Origin: Haliea sp040222615
GTDB lineage: Bacteria > Pseudomonadota > Gammaproteobacteria > Pseudomonadales > Halieaceae
Length of the DNA: 43,075 bases
Assembly: GCF_040222615.1 (NCBI RefSeq)
Contig: NZ_JAVKCQ010000065.1
Location: forward strand, 1-43,075
Reading direction: 5' to 3'
Position numbers and translations under genes: made by a program. Below the pieces are notes generated by a model, which was not told the origin of the DNA, made no database searches, and saw nothing but the letters and a program-made list of their open reading frames with translations. Positions 31,304-38,750 of this stretch are shown here, one piece after another (within the stretch, counting starts at the first letter, position 1; each line of letters starts with the position of its first letter).

Positions 31304-31894
31304 CTAATCCGCGGCGAAGTGCCCCATCTTCGCGCCCTTGGTCTGCAGGTACTTCTCGTTGTGGGGGTTGCTGTGGCAGTGCAGCGGCACCCGCTCGACC
31401 ACCTCCACGCCATTTTCTTCCATGGCCACTACCTTGCGCGGATTGTTGGTCATCAGCCGCACCCGGGTGATCTTCAGGTGCCGCAGCATGGGGCCGAGGA
31501 TGCTGTAGTCACGCATATCGGCGCCGAAGCCAAGCTGTTCGTTGGCTTCCACCGTGTCGGCGCCGGCGTCCTGCAGCTTGTAGGCCTTGATCTTGTTCAG
31601 CAGACCGATGCCGCGACCTTCCTGGCGCAGGTAGAAGATTGCCCCCCGGCCCTCCGCGGAGATCGCCTTCAGCGCCGCTTCGAGCTGGTTGCCGCAGTCG
31701 CAGCGCAGGCTGAACAGGGCGTCGCCGGTCAGGCATTCGGAGTGGATACGGGCCAGAACCGGCTCGCCGTCGCCCACATCGCCCATGGTCAACACCACAT
31801 GTTCCTTGTTGGCGTCCGGATCCTCGAAACCGTGGATATCGAATACGCCCCAGGCGGTGGGCAGGCGGGAGGACTCTACATAACGTACTGACAC
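31304..31894 (-). CDS. ribA: GTP cyclohydrolase II
   Basis: This 196-residue enzyme opens GTP to the pyrimidine precursor of riboflavin. The zinc site CLTGDALFSLRCDCGNQLE (three Cys) is intact, and the active-site segments RQEGRGIGLLNKIKAY and LMTNNPRKV are present. The length equals E. coli RibA. It matters here because the RibBA-type protein encoded 3.2 kb upstream lacks this zinc site, so this gene should supply cyclohydrolase activity. It is on the same strand as the rib operon, 66 bases after the aspartic-protease gene, and may be transcribed with it or from its own promoter. Confidence 0.96.
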   Translation of the reverse strand: MSVRYVESSRLPTAWGVFDIHGFEDPDANKEHVVLTMGDVGDGEPVLARIHSECLTGDALFSLRCDCGNQLEAALKAISAEGRGAIFYLRQEGRGIGLLNKIKAYKLQDAGADTVEANEQLGFGADMRDYSILGPMLRHLKITRVRLMTNNPRKVVAMEENGVEVVERVPLHCHSNPHNEKYLQTKGAKMGHFAAD

Positions 31895-31960
31895 TGGGAG
31901 CGGTCCGGCTGGAAAAAGGGGGCGTAGTTTAGCACTTTATGCGCGCCCGTGGGCGCCGCG

Positions 31961-32617
31961 TCACCAGGCCCTCGACAGTGACAACACGCCATCGCGCTCG
32001 CGCAGTTCGACATGCTGCAGATAGGTCATGCCGAGCAGGATGGTCGACGGAAAGTCCCCTTCTGCGACCGTGGCGCGCACGTTGTCCACCCGGATACCGC
32101 CCACCTCCACGCTCTCCAGAGTGACCATCCAGGCGTCAATGGTGGCGCTGGCGGTTTCCAGCTTGGACCGGGATCCCGCCTTGTAATCGACACCCAGCGC
32201 CGCTGCATGACGGGCGCTCATGGCCACCACGTTGGCGCCGGTATCGACGATGACCCGGGTACTGCGGCCATTGATCAGCGCGCTGGTGATGTATTGCATG
32301 CGCTCGTTGCGGGGAATATCGAGCTGGCGCTGGACAGGCGCCACGAAATTGGTGGTGATATTGCGGTTGAGGCCCAGCTGCTGGCGCTCGCCATTGATCT
32401 CCAGCACTGCCGCGGAGGCGTCCGCACTGATCAGCTTCACGCCCTGGAAACTGTCGCCGGCCTTCAGGGTCTTGCGCTGACCATTGACCATCAGCACCGC
32501 AGTGTTGGGCAACAGGGCTTCGACCTTGACCGAACCCGCCTGGGCGTGGACAACCGGCGGCGCCGGCAGCCACAGCAGCATCGACAAGGCCACCACCAGG
32601 CCTGCGCGCCGTTTCAC
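31961..32617 (-). CDS. Retropepsin-like aspartic protease (clan AA, TIGR02281-type)
   Basis: This 218-residue exported protein begins at a GTG at 32617 with a signal peptide (KRRAGLVVALSMLLWLPAPP, then VVHAQA). A proximal domain includes MVNGQRKTLKAGDSFQGVKL. The C-terminal domain is a single retropepsin-type fold with the active-site motif VIVDTGANVVAMS and a flap/second region ILLGMTYLQHVEL, typical of bacterial TIGR02281 proteases that should work as dimers in the periplasm. The start overlaps the pgpA stop by 4 bases. A longer frame upstream lies inside pgpA and is not used. The substrate is unknown. Confidence 0.82.
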   Translation of the reverse strand: MKRRAGLVVALSMLLWLPAPPVVHAQAGSVKVEALLPNTAVLMVNGQRKTLKAGDSFQGVKLISADASAAVLEINGERQQLGLNRNITTNFVAPVQRQLDIPRNERMQYITSALINGRSTRVIVDTGANVVAMSARHAAALGVDYKAGSRSKLETASATIDAWMVTLESVEVGGIRVDNVRATVAEGDFPSTILLGMTYLQHVELRERDGVLSLSRAW

Positions 32618-33156
32618 GCCGCCACCACCCACGCCACGATGTGAATGCAGGCACAGGCCATCACCCCCGCCACGATGTCGTCGATCATGATCCCGAATCC
32701 ACCCTCCACCTTGCGGTCCAACAGACCGATTGGCCAGGGCTTGAGGATATCGAAAATGCGAAAGGCCACGAACCCCGCCAGCAACCACGCCCACCCGGTC
32801 GGCAGCGCCCACATAGTGATCCAGAAACCGACAAATTCGTCCCAGACAATGCCGGGGTGGTCGTGCACCCCCAACTGGGCACTGGCGCGATCGCAGATCC
32901 ACACGCCGGCGATGGCGGTGACCAGGATAAACACGCTGTACCAGAGCAGGGGGGAAGCGGTGTTGGCCAGCGCCGCGCTGACCAGCAGGAACAGGGGAAT
33001 TGCAGCCACGGTACCGGCTGTACCGGGGGCCCTGGGTGACAGACCGCTGCCCAGGCCGAAGGCGAGCAACTGGACCGGGTAGTGCAGGATGTCCGGCGCC
33101 GGCGCGGGGTTGCCGTTGTTGTGGGCAGTGCTGGCGTTGTGGTCAGTGCTGGCCAT
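32614..33156 (-). CDS. pgpA: Phosphatidylglycerophosphatase A
   Basis: This 180-residue inner-membrane phosphatase converts phosphatidylglycerophosphate to phosphatidylglycerol. Family segments are LAFGLGSGLSPRAPGTAGT, WDEFVGFWITMWALPTGWAW and FRIFDILKPWPIGLLDRKVE, followed by GGFGIMIDDIVAGVMA, with three to four membrane spans. The N-terminal 25 residues (Asn/His/Ala-rich) extend beyond the usual start. It lies in the conserved nusB-thiL-pgpA order. Confidence 0.94.
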   Translation of the reverse strand: MASTDHNASTAHNNGNPAPAPDILHYPVQLLAFGLGSGLSPRAPGTAGTVAAIPLFLLVSAALANTASPLLWYSVFILVTAIAGVWICDRASAQLGVHDHPGIVWDEFVGFWITMWALPTGWAWLLAGFVAFRIFDILKPWPIGLLDRKVEGGFGIMIDDIVAGVMACACIHIVAWVVAA

Positions 33157-33221
33157 GGCCCCGTCTCTTGCTGCGAAGACGCCAGTGTACTGCGCTTTGA
33201 CGAACGCCAGAAGTGCGACTG

Positions 33222-34142
33222 TCAGAAGTGGCTATAGCCGCCCGCGAGATCATCGAATCCGGGGCACACCACACCCCCCCCGGCCAGCACCTCGCCGACG
33301 CGAGTACAATCGGCCGGAGCGGTGGCAGCGGGAGGCAGGCAGAAGCACAGTTCGTAGTCGTCACCGCCAGCCAGGGCCCAGCGCAGGGCCTGGTCCCGGT
33401 CCGGGTGAGACGCCAGGGCCGGAGACAGGGGCAGCCGCCCGGCGTCCAGCCGGATTCCAACCCCGCTGGCCGCCGCAATGTGTCCGGCATCTGCCAGCAG
33501 CCCGTCGGAAATATCGATGGCCGCATGCGCGTCATCCAGCAGGAGCATACCCAGCTGCAGCCGCGGCAGCGGACGAAAGAAGCGCTGCTCCAGATACTCC
33601 GCCGCTTCCGGCTCAGGCCGGTAGCGGCCTTCCAGCACCGCCAGCCCGCCCGCCGCGTCTCCCAGGGTACCCGACACGTAGACCGCATCACCGACCTGCG
33701 CGCCGGCCCGCAACAGGGCCTTGCCTGCAGGCAGGGCGCCAAACACCTGCACTGAAACGGTCAGCGGCCCGCGGGTAGTGTCGCCGCCCACCAGGGGCAG
33801 TGCCAGCGCGGACGCTGCCGCCCCCACGCCCTGGCTGAAGCTGTGCAGCCAGAGCTCGTCGGCATCCGGCAGGGTCAGGGCCAGGGTCATGCCCAGGGGC
33901 CGCGCGCCCATGGCGGCGAGGTCGGAGGCCGCCGCCGCGACTGCGCGGTAGCCAACGTCTTCGGGGAGGCTGTCCGGCGGGAAATGCACGCCCGCCACCA
34001 CCGTGTCGACCGATGTCGCCAGGCGTTCCCCGGGCTCCAGCGCCAGGATGGCGCAATCGTCACCTACCCCCAGCGCCACGGCCGGGCCGGCGCCGAAGGC
34101 GGAGAAGTAGCGCGCAATCAGGGAGAATTCGTCGGCCGGCAT
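33222..34142 (-). CDS. thiL: Thiamine-monophosphate kinase
   Basis: This 306-residue AIR-synthase-fold kinase phosphorylates thiamine monophosphate to the diphosphate cofactor. Motifs are FSLIARYFSAFG, GVGDDCAIL (Mg/ATP), TSVDTVVAGVHFP, YRAVAAAASDLAAMGARPLG and ALAGGDDYELCF. The start codon overlaps the last base of nusB. It is in an operon with riboflavin and nusB genes, as in most gammaproteobacteria. It would supply ThDP for enzymes such as Dxs. Confidence 0.95.
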   Translation of the reverse strand: MPADEFSLIARYFSAFGAGPAVALGVGDDCAILALEPGERLATSVDTVVAGVHFPPDSLPEDVGYRAVAAAASDLAAMGARPLGMTLALTLPDADELWLHSFSQGVGAAASALALPLVGGDTTRGPLTVSVQVFGALPAGKALLRAGAQVGDAVYVSGTLGDAAGGLAVLEGRYRPEPEAAEYLEQRFFRPLPRLQLGMLLLDDAHAAIDISDGLLADAGHIAAASGVGIRLDAGRLPLSPALASHPDRDQALRWALAGGDDYELCFCLPPAATAPADCTRVGEVLAGGGVVCPGFDDLAGGYSHF

Positions 34143-34594
34143 CAGGCGTCGGCTTCGGTTTCGGCCTTGCGCAGCTGGCGGGCGGCCCTGTCGAGCACGC
34201 CGTTGATATACTTGTGGCTGTCGGTGGCGCCGAACTTGCGAGCCAGGGAGACGGCCTCGTTGATCACCACCTTCCAGGGCACGTCAATCCGGTGCACCAG
34301 TTCCCAGGTGCCGATGCGCAGCAGGCTGCGCTCGACGGGACCGAGGTCGTCGAGCTTGCGATCCAGCAGCGGCTCGAACACCGCTTCCAGTTCGGTCACG
34401 CTGCCGGGAACGCCGTGCAGGATAGCCTGGAAGTATTCCAGATCCACATGGCTGAAGTCGTAGTCGGTGCGGAACTCAGCCTCGATCTGGCTGATGGGCG
34501 CCTCGGCCATGTGCCACTGGTACAGGGCCTGCATGGCGTAGTGGCGGGCCTTGTGCCGCTCCGCGGCGAGGGTATTGCGGGCTTGCTTGCTCAC
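34142..34594 (-). CDS. nusB: Transcription antitermination factor NusB
   Basis: This 150-residue all-helical protein, with partner NusE (S10), binds boxA RNA in rRNA antitermination. Family sequence ARHYAMQALYQWHMAEAPIS near the N-terminus, RSLLRIGTWELVHRIDVPWK, and VVINEAVSLARKFGATDSHK with YINGVLDR in the C-terminal half are diagnostic. It lies 8 bases after ribH and overlaps thiL by one base. Confidence 0.96.
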   Translation of the reverse strand: MSKQARNTLAAERHKARHYAMQALYQWHMAEAPISQIEAEFRTDYDFSHVDLEYFQAILHGVPGSVTELEAVFEPLLDRKLDDLGPVERSLLRIGTWELVHRIDVPWKVVINEAVSLARKFGATDSHKYINGVLDRAARQLRKAETEADA

Positions 34595-34602
34595 GCGCCC
34601 GC

Positions 34603-35079
34603 TCAGCTCCCGATCCGGCCCAGCAGGCTGACCATTTCCAGTGCCGACAGGGCAGCTTCAGCACCCTTGTTGCCGGCCTTGGTGCCGGAGCGTTCGACAG
34701 CCTGCTCGATGGAATCCACGGTCAGTACACCGAAGGAGATGGGAATGCCGTGCTCCAGGCTGACCTGGGCAATGCCCTTGGTGCACTCGCCCGCCACGTA
34801 TTCGAAGTGCGGGGTGCCGCCGCGGATGACCGCGCCCAGGGCGACAATGGCGTCGAAGCCGCCCTGCTTCGCCACCCGCTGGCACACCAGCGGGATCTCG
34901 AAGGCGCCGGGGGCGCGAACGATGGTGAGCTGCTCGTCCTTCACCCCGTGGCGACGCAGGGCGTCAATTGCACCGTCGAGCAGGTGCTCTACCACAAAGC
35001 TGTTCCAGCGGCCCACGACCAGCGCAAACTTGCCGCCGGTGCCGGTGAAATCCCCTTCGATCGTCTTGATATCAGTCAT
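34603..35079 (-). CDS. ribH: 6,7-dimethyl-8-ribityllumazine synthase
   Basis: This 158-residue lumazine synthase condenses the ribitylaminopyrimidine with dihydroxybutanone phosphate. Family segments are VVGRWNSFVVEHLLDGAIDA, VRAPGAFEIPL, ALGAVIRGGTPHFEYVAGEC (catalytic region with His) and ISFGVLTVDSIEQAVERSGT, followed by KAGNKGAEAAL. The length is normal. It sits 30 bases downstream of the RibBA-type gene in the operon. Confidence 0.96.
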   Translation of the reverse strand: MTDIKTIEGDFTGTGGKFALVVGRWNSFVVEHLLDGAIDALRRHGVKDEQLTIVRAPGAFEIPLVCQRVAKQGGFDAIVALGAVIRGGTPHFEYVAGECTKGIAQVSLEHGIPISFGVLTVDSIEQAVERSGTKAGNKGAEAALSALEMVSLLGRIGS

Positions 35080-35109
35080 TGCCGATTCCTTGTTCGCTGG
35101 CGTCCTGTT

Positions 35110-36213
35110 TCAGGGCGCCAGATATTCGAGTACTTCCAGGTCAAAACCCGAAATCGCATTGTACTTGATGGGCGCGCCCATCAGGTGGATTTTTCCGACC
35201 CCCAGGTCCTTGAGGATCTGGGAGCCCAGGCCAACGGTGGTGTAGGTATCGGGCAGGGCGCCAGCGCTGGAGGGCGCCCGGCCCAGGGCCATGTCGATGC
35301 TGTCCAGCAGTTGCCCGTCGCTCTCTTTGCCCGCCAGCAACACAATGACACCGCGGCCTGCCTCCGCCACTTTGGCCAGGCAGGCACCAATATTCCATGA
35401 GCCCCGGCCCGGGACCTGGCTGGTCACCAGATCGCGCAGGGTGGAAGCCACGTGCACACGCACCAGGGTCGGCTCCGCAGCGACAATCTCGCCCCGGGAC
35501 AGGGCCAGGTGCAGCCGGCCGCCGGTGTCATCGCGGTACACGGTCAACCTGAAGGGACCATGGCTGGTTTCGATCTCGCCCTCACGGACCCGCTCGATAG
35601 TCCGCTCGTTCACCATGCGGAAGTGGATCAGGTCGGCGATGGTGCCGATCTTCAGGCCGTGGCGGGCGGCAAACTCCACCAGCGCGGGGCCGTCGGCGAG
35701 GATGCCGTCGGGAGTCAGGATGTCGGCGATCACCGCCGCCGGCAACAGCCCGGCCAGGCCCGCATAGTCACTGGCGGCCTCGGTGTGACCGGCGCGGGTC
35801 AGCACACCGCCGGGGGTGACGGTGAGCGGAAAGATATGTCCGGGCTGGACGATATCCGCGGGTACCGCGTGCGGCGCGACCGCGGCGAGCACTGTGCGGG
35901 CGCGGTCGGCGGCGGAGATTCCGGTATCAATGCCGACGGCGGCCTCGATGGAAAGCGTGAAGTTGGACTTCTCGCCGTTGGCCGCGGGCACCATGGGAGG
36001 CAGGTCCAGCTGTCGGCAACGCTCCCGGGTCAGGGTCAGGCAGACCAGCCCCCGGGCCTGCCGGGCCATGAAATTCACGTGCTGGGCGGTGACATGCTCC
36101 GCCGCCACCATCACCACGCCCTCGTTATGGCTGTCGTCGTCATCGTCAACCAGCACCACCATGTGGCCCTGGCGGATATCGCTGATCAGTTCGTCTACGG
36201 TGTTTACTTGCAT
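35110..36213 (-). CDS. ribBA: RibBA-type protein with divergent active sites in both domains
   Basis: This 367-residue two-domain protein sits where ribBA normally lies. The N-terminal domain is DHBP-synthase-like (GLVCLTLTRERC, GISAADRARTVLAAV, QPGHIFPLTVTPGGVLTRAG and HTEA). However, the first acidic loop reads DDDDDSHNEGVV (residues 23-34) where the family has DDEDRENEGD, and a later catalytic Glu region reads VIADILTPDG instead of the CEI/CEL form. The C-terminal domain is GTP-cyclohydrolase-II-like but lacks the three zinc cysteines. GCHII activity is therefore unlikely (ribA at 31304 covers it), and RibB activity needs testing. RibB/RibBX is the alternative name. Confidence 0.85.
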   Translation of the reverse strand: MQVNTVDELISDIRQGHMVVLVDDDDDSHNEGVVMVAAEHVTAQHVNFMARQARGLVCLTLTRERCRQLDLPPMVPAANGEKSNFTLSIEAAVGIDTGISAADRARTVLAAVAPHAVPADIVQPGHIFPLTVTPGGVLTRAGHTEAASDYAGLAGLLPAAVIADILTPDGILADGPALVEFAARHGLKIGTIADLIHFRMVNERTIERVREGEIETSHGPFRLTVYRDDTGGRLHLALSRGEIVAAEPTLVRVHVASTLRDLVTSQVPGRGSWNIGACLAKVAEAGRGVIVLLAGKESDGQLLDSIDMALGRAPSSAGALPDTYTTVGLGSQILKDLGVGKIHLMGAPIKYNAISGFDLEVLEYLAP

Positions 36214-36242
36214 GCCAATCGAATCCTTGTGGGCTGGGCGGC

Positions 36243-36908
36243 CTAACCGCGCAGGTAGCCGTTGTCGGCCAGGGTTGCCAGGGAAATACCACCCTGGTGC
36301 CCGGGTTTGGCCGCGTCCTCGCCCAGCACCAGGCGCTCCAGGTAGCGGGCAATGACATCCACTTCCAGGTTCACCCGACTGCCGGGGCGGTACTCGGCGA
36401 ACACCGTCTCGGCCCAGGTCTGGGGGATGATGTTGAGCTCGAACTCAGCGCCATTGACCGCGTTTACGGTCAGGCTGGTGCCGTCGACGCAGATGCTCCC
36501 CTTGTGGGCGATATATTTCGCCAGCCCGTCCGGGGCCCGCATCACATAGCGGTAGGAACGGCCATCCGCAACCACGCTGACCACCTCGCCAACACCGTCG
36601 ACATGGCCACTGACAATGTGGCCACCCAGGCGACTGGCGGGGGTAAGCGCTCGCTCCAGATTCACCCGACTGCCGGTCTTGAGACCGCCCAGGGTGGTGA
36701 AGTCCAGGGTTTCACGCGACACATCCGCCCAGTAGCCATCCCCGGGCAATTCGGTAACCGTGAGGCAGACGCCATTGGTGGCGATGCTGTCGCCGAGCCC
36801 CACATCGTCCAGCGGCAACTTGCCGCTGTGCACCCGCAGGCGCAGGTCGCCGCCAGCGGGCTGCAGCGCAGCAATGGTGCCGACGGCCTCGATGATTCCT
36901 GTGAACAT
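36243..36908 (-). CDS. ribE: Riboflavin synthase, alpha subunit
   Basis: This 221-residue enzyme dismutates two lumazines to riboflavin. The N-terminus MFTGIIEAVGTIAAL is diagnostic. Two lumazine-binding repeats are seen: GDSIATNGVCLTVTEL in the first and GSICVDGTSLTVNAVNG in the second, with GGHIVSGHVDGVGEV between. In E. coli the gene is called ribC. It lies between ribD (56-base gap) and the RibBA-type gene (29-base gap). I saw no FMN riboswitch in the short gaps of this operon. Confidence 0.96.
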   Translation of the reverse strand: MFTGIIEAVGTIAALQPAGGDLRLRVHSGKLPLDDVGLGDSIATNGVCLTVTELPGDGYWADVSRETLDFTTLGGLKTGSRVNLERALTPASRLGGHIVSGHVDGVGEVVSVVADGRSYRYVMRAPDGLAKYIAHKGSICVDGTSLTVNAVNGAEFELNIIPQTWAETVFAEYRPGSRVNLEVDVIARYLERLVLGEDAAKPGHQGGISLATLADNGYLRG

Positions 36909-36964
36909 GCAGTATTCCTGTTTCCTGGTGGGCCGTGCTGGCTGCCGCTCCGGCCCGGCTACCC

Positions 36965-38083
36965 TCAGGGCCCGGGTATGGCCGTGAAGCGCCAGTCCGC
37001 ACCCACCCTGCGCACGTCGCTCAGGGTCAGCGGCACCTTGTCCGCCATCTGCGCCAGGGGCAGCTCCAGCAAGGGCCGGGCCGAACTCCCCATCAGGGTG
37101 GGAGCCATGTATACGATCAATTCATCCAACAGGCCCAGTCGCAGCAAGGCCCCCGCCAAACGGGGGCCAGATTCTACCAGAATTTCGTTGCATTGCCGCC
37201 TGTTGAGCTCGACCAACAGGGCCTGCAGGTCGAGGCCGTTGGCACCGCGGTCCAGGGCCAGCAGCTCGGTGGTGCCACCGGGGGCCGCGGTGGGCGGCGA
37301 CATATCGGTGCCGTGGCACCACAGGGTCGGCGCATCGGTGCTGAAAATACGGGCCTCCGCTGGCAGCTGCAGGTGGGAATCCAGCACCACGCGCAGGGGC
37401 TGGCGGGCGCTGGCCCGGGCGGCTTCGGCGCCTTCCATGCCCAGCTCGGCGGCACGGACGGTGAGGGCGCAGTCATCCGCCAGGGCAGTGCCGCCACCGG
37501 TGAGGATTGCGCAGCTCATGGCCCGCAGCCGCTGCACATCCTGCCGCGCCGCGGCGCCGGTAATCCACTGGCTCTCGCCCGATGCCATGGCGGTGCGGCC
37601 GTCCAGGGACATGGCCAGCTTGGCCCGCACCCGACCGCGGCCGCGGCGCATGCGGGCAATAAAGCCGGGGATAAGCTGCTCCGCCTCCGCCGCGAGCAGG
37701 CCGCAGCTCACCGCCACTCCCGCCGCCCGCAGCCGCTCCAGACCACTGCCGGCGACCTGCGGATTGGGGTCCTCCAGTGCAGCGACCACCCTGCTAACCC
37801 CCGCAGCCACCAGGGCATCCGCACAGGGGCCGGTCTTGCCGTGGTGGCTGCAGGGTTCCAGGGTGACATAGGCGGTGGCGCCGCGGGCATCGCCGGCCAC
37901 TCTCAGCGCCTCGATCTCCGCATGGTTGCCACCAGCGGGCTGGGTGAAACCCTCGCCGATCACCTGGCCATCCCGCACCAGCACACAGCCGACGTGGGGA
38001 TTGGGCATGGCGGAGTAGCGCCCGCGACGAGCCAGCTGCAGTGCCCGCGCCATCATGCGCGTATCGATGTGGGTGTCAGTCAT
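36965..38083 (-). CDS. ribD: Bifunctional pyrimidine deaminase/reductase
   Basis: This 372-residue two-domain enzyme carries out the second and third steps of riboflavin synthesis. The deaminase domain has GNHAEIEAL and the zinc motif TLEPCSHHGKTGPCADAL. The reductase domain begins near RVRAKLAMSLDGRTAMASGE and includes ILTGGGTALADDCALTVR and the substrate loop ILVESGPRLAGALL. It lies 6 bases after nrdR, the classic nrdR-ribD pair. Confidence 0.96.
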   Translation of the reverse strand: MTDTHIDTRMMARALQLARRGRYSAMPNPHVGCVLVRDGQVIGEGFTQPAGGNHAEIEALRVAGDARGATAYVTLEPCSHHGKTGPCADALVAAGVSRVVAALEDPNPQVAGSGLERLRAAGVAVSCGLLAAEAEQLIPGFIARMRRGRGRVRAKLAMSLDGRTAMASGESQWITGAAARQDVQRLRAMSCAILTGGGTALADDCALTVRAAELGMEGAEAARASARQPLRVVLDSHLQLPAEARIFSTDAPTLWCHGTDMSPPTAAPGGTTELLALDRGANGLDLQALLVELNRRQCNEILVESGPRLAGALLRLGLLDELIVYMAPTLMGSSARPLLELPLAQMADKVPLTLSDVRRVGADWRFTAIPGP

Positions 38084-38089
38084 GCGGCC

Positions 38090-38569
38090 TCAGACGGCGC
38101 CGTTGCGCTCGCGCTTGGGTTCCGCCTCCAGCCGTTCGATGGCATCGCGAAACTCGGAGATATCCTGGAAGCTGCGGTACACGGATGCGAAACGCACGTA
38201 GGCTACCTGATCCAGTTGCTTGAGATGGTCCATCACCAGCTCGCCCAGCACCCGGGAGCCCACCTCGCGCTCGCCGGTGGCGCGCAGGGCATGCTTGATA
38301 TGGTTGATGGTGGCCTCGATGTCCTCCACCGACACCGGCCGTTTCTCCAGCGCGCGCTGGAAGCCAGCGCGCAGCTTGTTCTCGTCGAAAGGCTCGCGGT
38401 TGCCGTTCTGCTTGATAACGCGGGGCATGACCAGTTCCGCCACCTCGTAGGTGGTGAAACGTTCCTTGCAGCTGAGGCACTCGCGACGGCGGCGGATCTG
38501 GTCGCCCTCGGCGACCAGCCGCGAATCTATCACCTTGGTGTCATCGGCGGCACAAAAGGGGCAATGCAT
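38090..38569 (-). CDS. nrdR: Transcriptional repressor NrdR
   Basis: This 159-residue repressor of ribonucleotide reductase genes has an N-terminal zinc ribbon (MHCPFCAADDTKVIDSR, then CLSCKERFTTYE; Cys3, Cys6, Cys31, Cys34) and an ATP-cone domain (VIKQNGNREPFDENKLRAGF) that senses ATP/dATP. It is the first gene of the minus-strand riboflavin operon; its promoter should lie in 38570-38750. I see no convincing NrdR box pair in that gap. Confidence 0.96.
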   Translation of the reverse strand: MHCPFCAADDTKVIDSRLVAEGDQIRRRRECLSCKERFTTYEVAELVMPRVIKQNGNREPFDENKLRAGFQRALEKRPVSVEDIEATINHIKHALRATGEREVGSRVLGELVMDHLKQLDQVAYVRFASVYRSFQDISEFRDAIERLEAEPKRERNGAV

Positions 38570-38750
38570 GGGTGGTTACCCTATGGACAAGTGCCTGAAG
38601 CGTAACATATTTCCGGTGTTGGCAGGGTGACGAAAGCACAGTGCGCAAAGCGTGCACATTCATCAAATGCGCCCATGTTCGGTCATCGGCGTTCGCGAAC
38701 CATTCCCGCCGATCTTTGTTATGCTCTGTTTTCGCTACCCGGAGACAATC

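Noticed and set aside
31653..31665. CTCCGCGGAGATC inside ribA as a fourth palindrome copy
   Set aside because: It falls in conserved coding sequence and lacks the T-rich flank; near-matches in cysQ (about 8240) and the ggt-family gene are rejected for the same reason.
36909..36964. FMN riboswitch in the riboflavin operon
   Set aside because: The gaps between ribD, ribE, the RibBA-type gene and ribH are 29-56 bases, too short, and no conserved RFN boxes were seen upstream of nrdR.
36297..38605. Long plus-strand frames of more than 500 codons across ribE-ribD-nrdR
   Set aside because: Shadows of the riboflavin operon; no domain or start-site support.
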